DNA of 55,474 bases from Nocardia alni (GCF_019038435.1 NZ_JAGPOX010000056.1:1-55474), one strand, 5' to 3'; numbered from the stretch's first letter, positions 43,342-52,894 are shown. Translations and numbers: made by a program. The notes: generated by a model not told the origin, from the sequence alone.

Positions 43342-44586
43342 GTGAAACGTCCACTCCGCAGCGCGATCTCCTGCGCTGCCCTGTTCACCGGCCTGGCGCT
43401 GACCGTCTCCTCCTGCGGGTTCGGCGGCAGTAAATCCGACGCGAACGACCCGAACACCCTGACCTTCCTCGCACCGATCTACAGCGACGGCACCAAGTCG
43501 GAGTGGGACAAGATCATCTCCGACTTCGAGAAGGCCAATCCGGGCATCAAGGTGAACCTCCAGATGGAGTCGTGGACCCAGATCCCGGACGTGGTGCGCA
43601 CCGACCTGCAGTCGGAGTCCAGCACGCCGGACATCCTCAACATCGACGCCTATTCCACCTACGCCTCCGATAGCAAGCTGTACCCGGCCAGCCAGATCGT
43701 GGACCAGTCGGTGCTGAGCGATCTGCAGCCCAGCTTCGTCAAGAACGCCTCGATGAACGGCACCCAGTGGGCGCTGCCGCTGTTCGCCTCCACCCGCACC
43801 CTGTTCTACAACACCGACCTGTTCGCCAAGGCCGGCATCGCCGCACCCCCGAAGACCTGGGCCGAGCTGACCGACGACGCCAAGAAGATCGAGGCGCTCG
43901 GCGGTGGTGTCTACGGCTACGGCCTGCCGCTGGGCAGTGAGGAGACCCAGGCGGAGACCTCGCTGTGGACCTTCGGCGCGGGCGGCAACTGGTCCGACGG
44001 CACCAACATCACCGTGAACACCCCACAGAACGTGGCGGGCGTCGCGGCGATGAAGGCCCTGTCCGATACCGGTGCGACGCAACCGAATCCGGGCTCCACC
44101 GACCGCACCCCGCTGATCAACGTGTTCATCCAGGGCAAGGTCGGCATGATCGAGGGCCTGCCGCCGGTGATCAACATGATCCAGCAGAAGAACCCGGGCC
44201 TGAAGTACGCCACCTCCCCGACCCCGACCCAGGACGGCGCCCCCGTCACCCTGGGCGTGGCCGATCACCTGATGGCGTTCAAGAAGAAGGTCGACAAGAC
44301 CGCGGCGATCAAGAAGTTCCTGGACTTCTTCTATCAGTCCAAGACCTACGCCACCTTCGTGGAGGCCGAGCACTTCATCCCGGTCACCACCTCCGGCGCG
44401 CAGGCCATGGCCGATGATCCGGTCACCAAGGCGTTCGGCGCGACCCTGCCCACGGCCAAGTTCTACCCGAGCAACAACCCGAAGTGGGCCGCGGTCGAGG
44501 GTGCGATGAAGCAGCAGCTGGGCACGGTCACCCAGGGCGCGGATCCGGCGACGGTTCTGGGCAAGATCCAGCAGGCAGCGAGTTGA
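43342..44586 (+). CDS. ABC sugar-binding lipoprotein (family 1 extracellular solute-binding)
   Basis: 414 residues with a lipoprotein signal (SSC, Cys25). The body has the sugar-binding family pattern: FEKANPGIKVN, TRTLFYNTDLFAKAGI, PPKTWAELTD and KKFLDFFYQSK. It captures the sugar outside the membrane. GTG start. First gene of an importer-plus-repressor operon. Confidence 0.9.
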   Translation: MKRPLRSAISCAALFTGLALTVSSCGFGGSKSDANDPNTLTFLAPIYSDGTKSEWDKIISDFEKANPGIKVNLQMESWTQIPDVVRTDLQSESSTPDILNIDAYSTYASDSKLYPASQIVDQSVLSDLQPSFVKNASMNGTQWALPLFASTRTLFYNTDLFAKAGIAAPPKTWAELTDDAKKIEALGGGVYGYGLPLGSEETQAETSLWTFGAGGNWSDGTNITVNTPQNVAGVAAMKALSDTGATQPNPGSTDRTPLINVFIQGKVGMIEGLPPVINMIQQKNPGLKYATSPTPTQDGAPVTLGVADHLMAFKKKVDKTAAIKKFLDFFYQSKTYATFVEAEHFIPVTTSGAQAMADDPVTKAFGATLPTAKFYPSNNPKWAAVEGAMKQQLGTVTQGADPATVLGKIQQAAS

Positions 44587-44600
44587 GGAGAGCCACCTCG

Positions 44601-45494
44601 ATGAAGTCCGGAAGCCGATCCATGGGAACGCTGCGGGCGCTGCCGTGGATCGGCCCGGCGCTGGTGCTGATCGCCGCGATCGTCGCCTTCCCCGCCGCGT
44701 ACATGATCTGGACCTCCACCCGCAGGCTCACGCCCTACGGTGAGGATCTGGGCCCGGCGGGGCTCGGCAACTATCGGCGGTTGTTCGGAATCGACGCGCT
44801 GGGCAGCGTTTTCGTGCACACCGTGGTCTGGGTGATCGCGGTCGTGCTGATCACCCTGGTGCTGTCGGCGGCGCTGGCACAGTTCCTGAGCAAGAACTTC
44901 CCCGGCCGTACCGCGGTGCGCATGGCGATCCTGGTGCCGTGGGCGGCCTCGGTGGTGATGACCACGACGGTGTTCGAGTACATGCTCGACCCGGATGTCG
45001 GCATCGCCAACAAGTTCCTGGTCGACATCGGCGTACTGCACCGGGGTTTCGGGTTCACCAAGGAGGCCGGTCCGGCGTTCGTGACCGCCATCGGCGTCGC
45101 GGTGTTCGTCTCGATCCCGTTCACCACGTACACGATTCTGGCCGGGCTGCAAGCCATTCCGGCCGAGCTGAACGAGGCGGGCCGGGTCGACGGGGCCGGC
45201 ACCTGGCAGCGCTACCGGTATCTCACACTGCCGCAACTGCGTCCGGCGATCGCGGTCGCGACCATCATCAACATCATCAACGTGTTCAACTCCCTGCCCA
45301 TCCTGCAGGTGCTGACCGGCAGCATCGCCGGATTCTCGGCCGACACCACGACGACGTTGACCTTCAAGCTGATTCAGCAGAACCAGCAGCTGGACACCGC
45401 GGCGTCGCTGAGCGTGCTGAACTTCGTGCTGATCGCGGTGATCATCGCGATCTACGTGAAGCTGATCCGGCCCGCCGGTGAGGAGACCAGGTGA
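44601..45494 (+). CDS. ABC sugar transporter permease (MalF type)
   Basis: 297 residues, six transmembrane helices, with the EAA loop ELNEAGRVDGAGTWQRYRYL. The ATG at 44601 has GAGGAG upstream. It overlaps the next permease by 4 bases. With the binding protein and second permease it forms a carbohydrate importer. Confidence 0.9.
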   Translation: MKSGSRSMGTLRALPWIGPALVLIAAIVAFPAAYMIWTSTRRLTPYGEDLGPAGLGNYRRLFGIDALGSVFVHTVVWVIAVVLITLVLSAALAQFLSKNFPGRTAVRMAILVPWAASVVMTTTVFEYMLDPDVGIANKFLVDIGVLHRGFGFTKEAGPAFVTAIGVAVFVSIPFTTYTILAGLQAIPAELNEAGRVDGAGTWQRYRYLTLPQLRPAIAVATIINIINVFNSLPILQVLTGSIAGFSADTTTTLTFKLIQQNQQLDTAASLSVLNFVLIAVIIAIYVKLIRPAGEETR

Positions 45495-46414
45495 CAACCC
45501 ACTCCGCGACCACCCCGGAATCATCGCCCTCGATCCGGGACGTCACCGATCCCCCTGCGGCACAGGGCACTACGGCCCTCGCCCGGCGCAAGCCCCGGCG
45601 ACGCTGGGATCTCACGCTGGTCGGCCTCGTCATCGCGGTGATCTTCCTGATCCCCTACGTCGTGATGGTGCTCGGCTCGCTCAAGCCGCGCTCGGAGATC
45701 CTGCACATCCCGCCGAGTTACCTGCCGCACCAGTGGAGTCCGGGCAACTACTCCTCGATGTGGAGTACGCCGGAGACGCCGCTGCCGTTCAACATGGTCA
45801 GCACCATCGTGATCTCGGTGTGCGCGACGGTGATCGTGCTGCTGGTGGCGATTCCGGCCGGGTACTACACCGCGCGGCGGCGCTTCCCGGGCAAGCTGGC
45901 CTTCCTCGGGCTCGTGCTGATCACCCAGATGCTGCAACCGGTGGTCCTGGTCACCGGCCTGATCCGGGAGTTCTTCGCGCTGGGCATCAACGACACCTGG
46001 CTGGCGATGATCCTGGTCAACGCCGCGTTCAACCTGTCGTTCGCGGTATGGATCCTGCACAGCTTCTTCGCCTCCGTGCCGGTGGAGATCGAAGAGGCCG
46101 CCCAGCTGGACGGGCTCAACCGGATGCAAATCCTGACCCGGGTGAGCCTGCCGCTGGTGTGGCCGGGCATCGTCACCGCGACGATCTTCGCGTTCGTCTC
46201 CTGCTGGAACGAGTTCGCGGCCAGCCTGGTCATCCTGACCACGCCGGAAAATCAGCCGCTGTCGGTGGCGCTGACCAAGTTCATCGGGCAATACGACACG
46301 GCTTGGCAGTACGTCTTCGGCATCTCTACTGTCGGCATCGTGCCTGTCGTGATCCTGTTCGCCTTCATCGAGAAGCGCCTCGTCGCCGGTCTGACCGCCG
46401 GAAGCGTGAAATGA
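45491..46414 (+). CDS. ABC sugar transporter permease (MalG type)
   Basis: 307 residues, six transmembrane helices, with the EAA loop EIEEAAQLDGLNRMQILTRV. GTG start overlapping the previous stop; its own stop overlaps the DeoR start by ATGA. No ATPase gene is present in the cluster, so a shared MsiK-type ATPase encoded elsewhere is implied. Confidence 0.9.
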   Translation: MTTHSATTPESSPSIRDVTDPPAAQGTTALARRKPRRRWDLTLVGLVIAVIFLIPYVVMVLGSLKPRSEILHIPPSYLPHQWSPGNYSSMWSTPETPLPFNMVSTIVISVCATVIVLLVAIPAGYYTARRRFPGKLAFLGLVLITQMLQPVVLVTGLIREFFALGINDTWLAMILVNAAFNLSFAVWILHSFFASVPVEIEEAAQLDGLNRMQILTRVSLPLVWPGIVTATIFAFVSCWNEFAASLVILTTPENQPLSVALTKFIGQYDTAWQYVFGISTVGIVPVVILFAFIEKRLVAGLTAGSVK

Positions 46415-47202
46415 CCGCGGTGACCGACCGGTCCCAGCGCTGGAATCTGCTGTTGCAACTACTGGCTGAATCCGGGCGGCTTACGGTGGAGGAGGCGGCC
46501 GAGCGCCTGTCGGTCTCCCCCGCCACCATCCGTCGCGACTTCACCTCCCTGGCCGATCAGCAGCTGGCCACCCGCACACACGGCGGCATCGTGGCCACCT
46601 CGGTCTCCTACGATCTGCCGGTCCGCTATCGCGGCACCGGCGACGAGGCCAAGCAGCGAGTGGCCGAACACGCTGCGGCACTGGTGAATCCGACCGAGGT
46701 AGTGGGACTCAACGGCGGCACCACCACCACGGCGGTGGCCCGGGCCCTGGCCGGACGGCCGGACCTGCCCACCTCGGCGGACAATCCGATGACCATCGTC
46801 ACCAACGCGCTCAACATCGCCGGCGAGCTGGTGCTGCGCCCGCACCTGCGCACCATCTGCATCGGCGGGCAGGCGCGCCGGGAGTCCTATGAACTGCACG
46901 GCCCACTGGCCGAGCGGGCGATGACCGAACTGCATTTGGACACATTGATTCTCGGAGTCAACGCGATCAGCGCGGCGGGCGGCGCGCAGGGACGCCACCT
47001 GGACGAGTCGGGGATCAACGCCGAGATGGTGCGCCGCGCCGAGCGGGTCATCGTCGTGGCGACCGCCGAGAAGCTCGAGACCACGGCGCTGGCCCGCATC
47101 TGCCCGATCGAGGACATCGACATCCTGGTGATCGACACGGCCGCGAATCCGGAGGCGGTGGCGGCGATCCGCGAGGCCGGCGTGCGGGTGGATCTGGTCT
47201 GA
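46411..47202 (+). CDS. DeoR/GlpR-family transcriptional repressor (AgaR-like)
   Basis: 263 residues. N-terminal winged helix-turn-helix (RLTVEEAAERLSVSPATIRRD) and a C-terminal sugar-phosphate sensor domain (GLNGGTTTTAVARAL, TNALNIAGEL, GAQGRHLDESGINAEM). It is translationally coupled to the importer and probably represses both divergent operons until a sugar phosphate binds. Direct repeats in the 128-base divergent promoter are candidate sites. Confidence 0.88.
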   Translation: MTAVTDRSQRWNLLLQLLAESGRLTVEEAAERLSVSPATIRRDFTSLADQQLATRTHGGIVATSVSYDLPVRYRGTGDEAKQRVAEHAAALVNPTEVVGLNGGTTTTAVARALAGRPDLPTSADNPMTIVTNALNIAGELVLRPHLRTICIGGQARRESYELHGPLAERAMTELHLDTLILGVNAISAAGGAQGRHLDESGINAEMVRRAERVIVVATAEKLETTALARICPIEDIDILVIDTAANPEAVAAIREAGVRVDLV

Positions 47203-47286
47203 GGACACGTCAACCAGGTTCGCCCGAAACCGGTTCGACCAATCCCGTTGCCAATCAGAAATATTCGGCGTGCAGGATAGTGCGAC

Positions 47287-47733
47287 GTGGAACCACTCCC
47301 ACCGAAGAACCTCCTCCTGGACGCTTGTCGAGGACTGTCGCACGGTGAGCACCCCGTGTTGCGGTCGGCGAGCCGTCTGGCCGAGCTGCACGAGCAGCGT
47401 CTGGCCGCGACCCCGGGTGCCCCCGTCACCGATATCGATCGGCACAGAGCGCACTTGGTGCACGAGATAGATCGGTGGGTGGCCCGGGAGTTACCGCACG
47501 CCCACCGGGGTGTGCGGCTGCACACGGAGACGGTGGGCACCGTGGTCGATCGGCTCGCGCAGTTCTCGGCGCTGGCCTACCTCGCGCTGACCAGCTCGCC
47601 CGAATGGGTGATCAACGACGCGTGGCGGCGGCTGACCGAACTGGCCCTGGCCTACGACGATCTCGCCAGCGAGGTGGTCGCGGGGCGCTGCCGGTTGCCC
47701 GATCTCAGCGACCACCACGAATACGAACCTTGA
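47287..47733 (+). CDS. DUF4254 family protein
   Basis: 148 residues, helical. Features HEIDRWV, HTETVGTVVDRLAQFSALAY and the N-terminal RLAELHEQR match the DUF4254 family, found in actinobacteria and other bacteria with no assigned reaction. The GTG at 47287 follows AGGAT. It lies 84 bases behind the repressor gene and may be read with it. Confidence 0.7.
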   Translation: MEPLPPKNLLLDACRGLSHGEHPVLRSASRLAELHEQRLAATPGAPVTDIDRHRAHLVHEIDRWVARELPHAHRGVRLHTETVGTVVDRLAQFSALAYLALTSSPEWVINDAWRRLTELALAYDDLASEVVAGRCRLPDLSDHHEYEP

Positions 47734-47779
47734 GGTGCGCCCGGCGGCCTCGGAAGTACCACCATTGGACACAGAAATT

Positions 47780-47819
47780 GCTGCCGGTGCCGCGTCCAAG
47801 GTTCAACGGCACCGGCAGC
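47780..47819. terminator. Stem-loop between DUF4254 and ligase genes
   Basis: A perfect 13-bp inverted repeat (47780-47792 with 47807-47819, loop 14) flanked by A-rich bases lies 46 bases after the DUF4254 stop. The rest of the 373-base gap (47734-48106) shows no gene. Confidence 0.75.
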
Positions 47820-48106
47820 GGGAAAATGGCCTGTCCCCCTGACACCTGATTCTGCCGCCGGACGGCGCGAACAACCACCGAATTCACCTGAGAACACTCT
47901 AATATTTCGGGCTCGTCGAATTCGTGCCCGAAAACGCCTAACGGCGGCGCTGGCGAGGGATTTCAGCGCCGCCGATGGCAGGGATGACGGATCAGGGCAG
48001 TTGATCCGCGCCGGTCGTACCCGACTTCATTGATCCTGCGCCCGGTAGCTCGAGAAGTACCGCGATAGATCTGTGAACAAGCTGTCAGCCGGGCGCTCCC
48101 GCGTGG

Positions 48107-49672
48107 TTACAGCAGGGCGCGCACAGCGTCGATCGTGTCGGCATCGGCCGGTTCCTTATCCGGCCGGTACCGGACCACCCGGGCGAAGCGCAGCGCCGCG
48201 CCACCCGGATACCGCGAGCTGACCTGGACACCGTCCAGGGCGATCTCGACGACCAGTTCGGGCCGCAGGTAGACGACGTAGTCGTCGCGGACGCGCTCGT
48301 GCCGCGGGAATTCCTCGGTCTGCCATCTCAGCAGCTCATCGGTGAGGCCCTTGAAGGTCTTGCCGACCATGACCGGCTCGCCGCCGTCGGGATCGCGCGC
48401 ACCCAGATGCAGATTGGACAGATAGCCGGTGCGGCGGCCGTATCCCCATTCGGCGCCGAGCACGATCAGATCCAGGGTGTGCGTGGGCTTGATCTTCTGC
48501 CAGGCGCGCCCGCGCCGCCCGGCCGCATAGGGGGCGGACAGCGATTTGATCACGATTCCCTCGTGCCCGACGGCGAGCGCGGTGTCGAAATAGTCGGCGG
48601 CCGCCTCGGCGCCGGGACGTACGAGCGCCGGAATGGTGTGTGCGGCAGCGACCTCGGTCAACGATTCCCGGCGCTCGGCGAGCGGAGCGTCCAGCAGATC
48701 CACGCCGTCCAGATGCAGGCAGTCGAAGAAGTAGGGATGCAGCAGCAGATCCCGGGTCGAAACGACCTCCGCCGGGGATGGCGCGGGCGGCTGCACCGAG
48801 GCTGGGTCCGATCCCGGAAGCGAGGTGGCGAAGCGGCTCATCGTCTGCTGGAACGGCCGCGGCCGACCGGCATCGTCGAGGGCGAGCGTCTCGCCGTCGA
48901 GAACCACGCTCGTACAGGGTAATTCGGCGACGAGCTGGACCAGCTCGGGCACACTCGCGGTGATCTCACGTAACGTCCTGGTGAAGACCCACACCTGGGA
49001 TCCGCTGCGGTGCACCTGAATTCGTGCGCCATCGAGTTTGTACTCCACACTCACCTCGCCGTCGAACTCGGCCAGTGCGCCGTCGAGCGTGGCGCCCGGG
49101 GAGGCGAGCATGGGCCGGATCGGCCGACCGACCTCGAGCCGGAACTCGGCCAGCGCCGCCGCACCGCCCGTCATCGCGGCCACCGCTGTCACCGGTAGCC
49201 GCCCGGACAGCATGTACGCCCGGCGCACCAGCTCGACCGGCACCTGCGCGGCCCGCGCCACGGCCTCGGCCACCAGCGCGGCCAGCGCGCCCTGGCGCAG
49301 CTCGCCTGTCAGCAGCCGCACCAGGAAGTCGCGTTCGTCGGCGGTGGCCGCGCTCAGCAGCGCCGCCAGCAGCTCGCGCCGCCGGGCCGTGGAGCCGGCC
49401 CCGTTCGCGGCCGCGAGCTCGTCCAGGGCGTCGCCCACCGCGCTGACCGTCAGCCCCGGCGCCGCGGCGGGGTCCGCGGAGACGGCCGCCAGGGTGCGCC
49501 AGCCCGCGCCGATCTTGCCCTGGGTCAGCTCGCCGGAGATCCATGCCACGACCTGGGCCAGCTCGTCGGGAGCGGCCTTGACCAGCAGCTCGGCCACCGC
49601 GGCGACCTTGAGCTTGCGCGCGGACGTGGCGCGCACGACCTGCGAGGCGTCTACTACCTGTGCGAGCAGCAT
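48107..49672 (-). CDS. ATP-dependent DNA ligase (LigB-like)
   Basis: 521 residues. The nucleotidyl-lysine motif I EYKLDGARIQ gives Lys212; downstream are the motif VVLDGETLALD, the motif GHEGIVIKS and the motif V-type WQKIKP. A helical DNA-binding domain (1-185) precedes the adenylation and OB domains, as in mycobacterial LigB. It seals DNA nicks using ATP, probably in repair, alongside an essential NAD-dependent ligase encoded elsewhere. The ATG at 49672 matches the family's N-terminus; an upstream GTG frame to 49762 exists. Confidence 0.9.
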   Translation of the reverse strand: MLLAQVVDASQVVRATSARKLKVAAVAELLVKAAPDELAQVVAWISGELTQGKIGAGWRTLAAVSADPAAAPGLTVSAVGDALDELAAANGAGSTARRRELLAALLSAATADERDFLVRLLTGELRQGALAALVAEAVARAAQVPVELVRRAYMLSGRLPVTAVAAMTGGAAALAEFRLEVGRPIRPMLASPGATLDGALAEFDGEVSVEYKLDGARIQVHRSGSQVWVFTRTLREITASVPELVQLVAELPCTSVVLDGETLALDDAGRPRPFQQTMSRFATSLPGSDPASVQPPAPSPAEVVSTRDLLLHPYFFDCLHLDGVDLLDAPLAERRESLTEVAAAHTIPALVRPGAEAAADYFDTALAVGHEGIVIKSLSAPYAAGRRGRAWQKIKPTHTLDLIVLGAEWGYGRRTGYLSNLHLGARDPDGGEPVMVGKTFKGLTDELLRWQTEEFPRHERVRDDYVVYLRPELVVEIALDGVQVSSRYPGGAALRFARVVRYRPDKEPADADTIDAVRALL

Positions 49673-49757
49673 GGATCCGACGGTAGCCGCGAGGTGTGAC
49701 AAGTCCCGCCCGATTCCGTTCACATGATCACCAGTCGGCACAAGAGCATCGTTACCG

Positions 49758-49770
49758 GTCACTATGTGAC
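49758..49770. promoter_or_regulatory. GTCAC-N3-GTGAC palindrome before ramB
   Basis: GTCACTATGTGAC has perfect 5-bp arms, 66 bases before the ramB start. TTGGCAGGGCTGCGAACC (49801-49818), nearer the start, shares TGCGAA with the candidate site upstream of aceA, so autoregulation is possible. Confidence 0.3.
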
Positions 49771-49835
49771 ATATCGCTCAGCGGTGGTGTTAATCGACTA
49801 TTGGCAGGGCTGCGAACCCTTTCTAAACTGGGCAT

Positions 49836-51245
49836 ATGGCCAAGACTTACGTCGGGGCGCGGCTTCGCCAGCTGCGTGCCGAACGGGGTATGAGCCAGGT
49901 CTCACTCGCCAAGAAGCTGGAGATCTCGGCGAGCTACCTCAACCAGATCGAACACGATGTGCGCCCGCTCACCGTGCCGGTGCTGCTGCGCATCGGCGAG
50001 GTCTTCGGCGTCGACGCCAGTTTCTTCTCCTCGCAGGACGACACCCGGCTGATCGCCGAGTTGCAGGAGGTCGCGATGGACACCGAACTGGCCATCGAGG
50101 CCGACGCGCACGAGATCGCCGACATGGTCTCCGCGCATCCCAGCCTGGCGCGGGCGATGGTGAACATGCATCGCCGCTACCGCAACACCACCGCGCAACT
50201 GGCCGCCGCGACCGAGGACCGTTTCTCCGACGGCAGCGGTTCCGGCGCCATCTCCCGCCCGCACGAGGAGGTGCGCGACTTCTTCTACCAGCGGCAGAAC
50301 TACATCCATGAATTGGACACCGCCGCCGAAGACCTCGTGACCCGCATGCGTTTTCACGGCGGAGCGCTCCAGCGTGAGATCGCGAATCGGCTCGGTGCCG
50401 TGCACGACGTACAGATCATCGAGCGCATCGACCTCGGCGAGGGCGTGCTGCACCGCTACGACGCCGAGACCCGGCGGTTGGAGATCGCGCCGCATCTGTC
50501 CGGCGGGCAGCGGCTGTTCAAGCTCGCCGCCGAACTGGCCTATCTGGAATGCGGCGACCTGATCGACAAACTGGTCGAGGAGGGCAATTTCGCCTCCGCG
50601 GAGACGCGGGTGCTGGCGAAACTGGGCCTGGCCAACTACTTCGCCGCCGCGACGGTGCTGCCGTACACCCATTTCCACGAGGTCGCCGAGGATTTCCGCT
50701 ACGACATCGAGCGCCTGTCGGCGTACTTCAGTCAGAGCTACGAGACCATCTGCCATCGCCTGTCCACCCTGCAGCGTCCCAAGCTGCGCGGAGTGCCGTT
50801 CTCGTTCGTGCGCGTGGACCGGGCCGGGAATATGTCGAAACGCCAGTCCGCGACCGGATTCCACTTCTCGTCCTCCGGCGGCACCTGCCCGCTGTGGAAC
50901 GTCTACGAGACCTTCGCCTATCCGGGCCGCATCATGACCCAGATCGCGCAGATGCCCGACGGCCGCAAATATCTGTGGGTTGCCCGCACCGTCGAGCGCC
51001 GCGCCACCCGCTACGGCGAACCCAGCAAGACCTTCGCCATCGGCCTGGGCTGTGAGCTGCGCCATGCCGGGCGCGTCGTCTACGCCGACGGCCTGGACCT
51101 CAACGAGCCGAAGGCGACTCCGATCGGCGCGGGCTGCCGCGTGTGCGAGCGGGCCAACTGTCCCCAGCGCGCCTTTCCGCCCCTGGGCAAGTCGCTGGAC
51201 ATCAGCGAGCACCGCAGCTCCATCTCGCCTTACGTGCTGCGATAG
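49836..51245 (+). CDS. ramB: RamB-type XRE regulator of acetate/propionate metabolism
   Basis: 469 residues: N-terminal XRE HTH (about 5-62, LRQLRAERGMSQVSLAKKLE), an IrrE/peptidase-like middle (HFHEVAEDFRYDIERLSAYF), and the C-terminal short-chain fatty-acid regulator domain with clustered cysteines (GCRVCERANCPQRAFPP). RamB/PrpR proteins of Corynebacterium and Mycobacterium control isocitrate lyase and related genes; PrpR binds an Fe-S cluster and acyl-CoA through the C-terminal part. The target aceA lies 25 kb away in this window. Two small hairpins follow the gene. Confidence 0.9.
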   Translation: MAKTYVGARLRQLRAERGMSQVSLAKKLEISASYLNQIEHDVRPLTVPVLLRIGEVFGVDASFFSSQDDTRLIAELQEVAMDTELAIEADAHEIADMVSAHPSLARAMVNMHRRYRNTTAQLAAATEDRFSDGSGSGAISRPHEEVRDFFYQRQNYIHELDTAAEDLVTRMRFHGGALQREIANRLGAVHDVQIIERIDLGEGVLHRYDAETRRLEIAPHLSGGQRLFKLAAELAYLECGDLIDKLVEEGNFASAETRVLAKLGLANYFAAATVLPYTHFHEVAEDFRYDIERLSAYFSQSYETICHRLSTLQRPKLRGVPFSFVRVDRAGNMSKRQSATGFHFSSSGGTCPLWNVYETFAYPGRIMTQIAQMPDGRKYLWVARTVERRATRYGEPSKTFAIGLGCELRHAGRVVYADGLDLNEPKATPIGAGCRVCERANCPQRAFPPLGKSLDISEHRSSISPYVLR

Positions 51246-51285
51246 GTCCCCGAACGGGGACATTCCGGGCGAAATTCACTTCGCC
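51246..51285 (+). terminator. Two small hairpins after ramB
   Basis: GTCCCC-GAAC-GGGGAC (51246-51261) begins right at the stop codon, and GGCGAA-N6-TTCGCC (51268-51285) follows. Together they probably end the ramB transcript. Confidence 0.55.
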
Positions 51286-51448
51286 GAAACAAACGAAACC
51301 GGGTCGTCACCGAGAAACATTAGGCCGCAACACTTCTCGGCTACTGTTCGGCATACGGAAGCCGGATCTCGCCCGTGAGGGGCGATCGGTGGCACTCTCG
51401 CTACCGGCCGTTGTGGCGAAATCCGCTCCCGAACTCGCCGAATGCGGT

Positions 51449-52351
51449 CTACCCGACCGCCTCGCGCACCGCGGGAACGATCTCCTGCGCCCACCGGGCC
51501 AGCCCCGTCTCGTCCTGTTCGGATCCGCCCGGAGCGAACAGCACGAAACCCGCTGCGCCGTGGTCGAGTACGGCGCCGGTGAGCTCGTCGATCCACTGCC
51601 GCACCGAACCCCCGAGCCATCGCCCGTCCGCGTCACGGGTGCGGGCCGCTGGTGCGGCGGTGATACTTCCCGGCAGGTTGTAGATGGTGACTACGTCCTC
51701 CGGCGCGCGGCCCGCGGCCGCGGCGGCCTCGTCGATGATCGGGCGGGACTCGCGAAAGCGGGGGCTGAGCCAATCCGCGGCATGCCCCGGAATCCACCCG
51801 TCGGCCCATGTCCCTGTCACCGCGAGGGATTTCGGGCCGACCGCGCCGGTCCAGATCGGCACGGCGGCCGACGCCGCCGGTTCCAGATCCCGCACGGAGT
51901 AGAACTCGCCCTCGAAGGTGACCGGCGCACCGCCCCCGGACAGCTCCCGCACCAGCCGCATCGCCTCGGCCATAGCGCGCACGGCCGCACCGGGACCCAA
52001 CCTCGGCACACCCAATTTCGCGATATCGTCCCATAATCCGCCCGCACCGATGCCCAGGACGATCCGGCCGCCCGACAGCGTGGACAACGAGGTCACCGTC
52101 CGGGCCAGCATCGGCGCGGGACGGGTAGGCAGGTTGGTGACGCTCACCAGGCCGGAGATCGACGACGTCGCGCCGAGAGCCATACCGATGATCGAATAGG
52201 CGTCGAGTCGCTCGGCGAAATAGGGATGATCCGAGACGGTCACCAGGTCCAAACCCTGACGGTCGGCCTGGACCGCCTTGCGCAGGGTCTCGGCGGCGTC
52301 GCCGACCGCGGTGCTCAGACCGACGCCGAATCGAATGTCATATTTCACCAT
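51449..52351 (-). CDS. F420-dependent LLM-class oxidoreductase
   Basis: 300 residues of the luciferase-like (TIM-barrel) family: VSDHPYFAERLDAYSIIG, LSTLSGGRIVLGIGAGG and ADGWIPGHAADWLSPR. Actinobacterial members use reduced F420 on enones, sugars phosphates or xenobiotics. The ATG at 52351 has AAGGAG upstream. It is divergent from a MarR gene, and a palindrome-like site lies 22 bases before its start codon, so it is probably a MarR target. Confidence 0.85.
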   Translation of the reverse strand: MVKYDIRFGVGLSTAVGDAAETLRKAVQADRQGLDLVTVSDHPYFAERLDAYSIIGMALGATSSISGLVSVTNLPTRPAPMLARTVTSLSTLSGGRIVLGIGAGGLWDDIAKLGVPRLGPGAAVRAMAEAMRLVRELSGGGAPVTFEGEFYSVRDLEPAASAAVPIWTGAVGPKSLAVTGTWADGWIPGHAADWLSPRFRESRPIIDEAAAAAGRAPEDVVTIYNLPGSITAAPAARTRDADGRWLGGSVRQWIDELTGAVLDHGAAGFVLFAPGGSEQDETGLARWAQEIVPAVREAVG

Positions 52352-52372
52352 GCGCCGTACTCCTTGCCGATT

Positions 52373-52389
52373 AGTTCGTGATGCGAATC
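52373..52389. promoter_or_regulatory. Degenerate MarR-type site between divergent genes
   Basis: AGTTCGTGATGCGAATC matches the perfect site at 52915-52931 at 12 of 17 positions, keeping TTCG...CGAA. It sits in the LLM/MarR divergent promoter. Confidence 0.5.
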
Positions 52390-52404
52390 AGTTACCCTGG
52401 CAGT

Positions 52405-52857
52405 ATGGGCAGGAGTAACGACGGGGGGATGGACGTCGTCGTCGCATTGGTGCGGTCGTCCTTTCTGGTCAACGCGGTCTACGCGGAGTCGGCACGGGAG
52501 TATGGCATCACCGCGCAGCAGGGACAGTTGCTGTGCGTATTGATGCCGCGGCCTTACGGCATGAGCGACCTGGGCGCGGTGCTGGGCTTGGCGAAATCCA
52601 GCCTCACCGGGCTGGTGGACCGGACAGCGCAGCGCGGCTTTCTGCGACGCGTCCCCGATCCCGACGACGCGCGGGCCGTCCGGATCGAATTGACGCCCGC
52701 CGGGCGGGGGGTCGTCGAGTCGTTCTACGACGAAACCTGTCGGCGGATCGAGGAACTGCCCGGTGGGCTCGACGCTCGGGAACGTGAACAGCTCGCCGCG
52801 CTGCTCACACGGGTGGTCGAGGACAACCACGTGCCGGTGGTATTCAGCGAGCGCTGA
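52405..52857 (+). CDS. MarR-family transcriptional regulator
   Basis: 150 residues. The winged helix is visible in MSDLGAVLGLAKSSLTGLVD followed by the wing RVPDPDDARAVRIELTPAG, with helical dimerisation ends. Starts at 52405, at 52429 (GGGGGG before it) or upstream at 52381 are possible. MarR proteins are usually autoregulated and control a divergent enzyme gene; palindromes are present on both sides of this gene. Confidence 0.85.
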   Translation: MGRSNDGGMDVVVALVRSSFLVNAVYAESAREYGITAQQGQLLCVLMPRPYGMSDLGAVLGLAKSSLTGLVDRTAQRGFLRRVPDPDDARAVRIELTPAGRGVVESFYDETCRRIEELPGGLDAREREQLAALLTRVVEDNHVPVVFSER

Positions 52858-52894
52858 ATCCGCTTTCCCTCTATCCATATTTCACCCATCTCAA

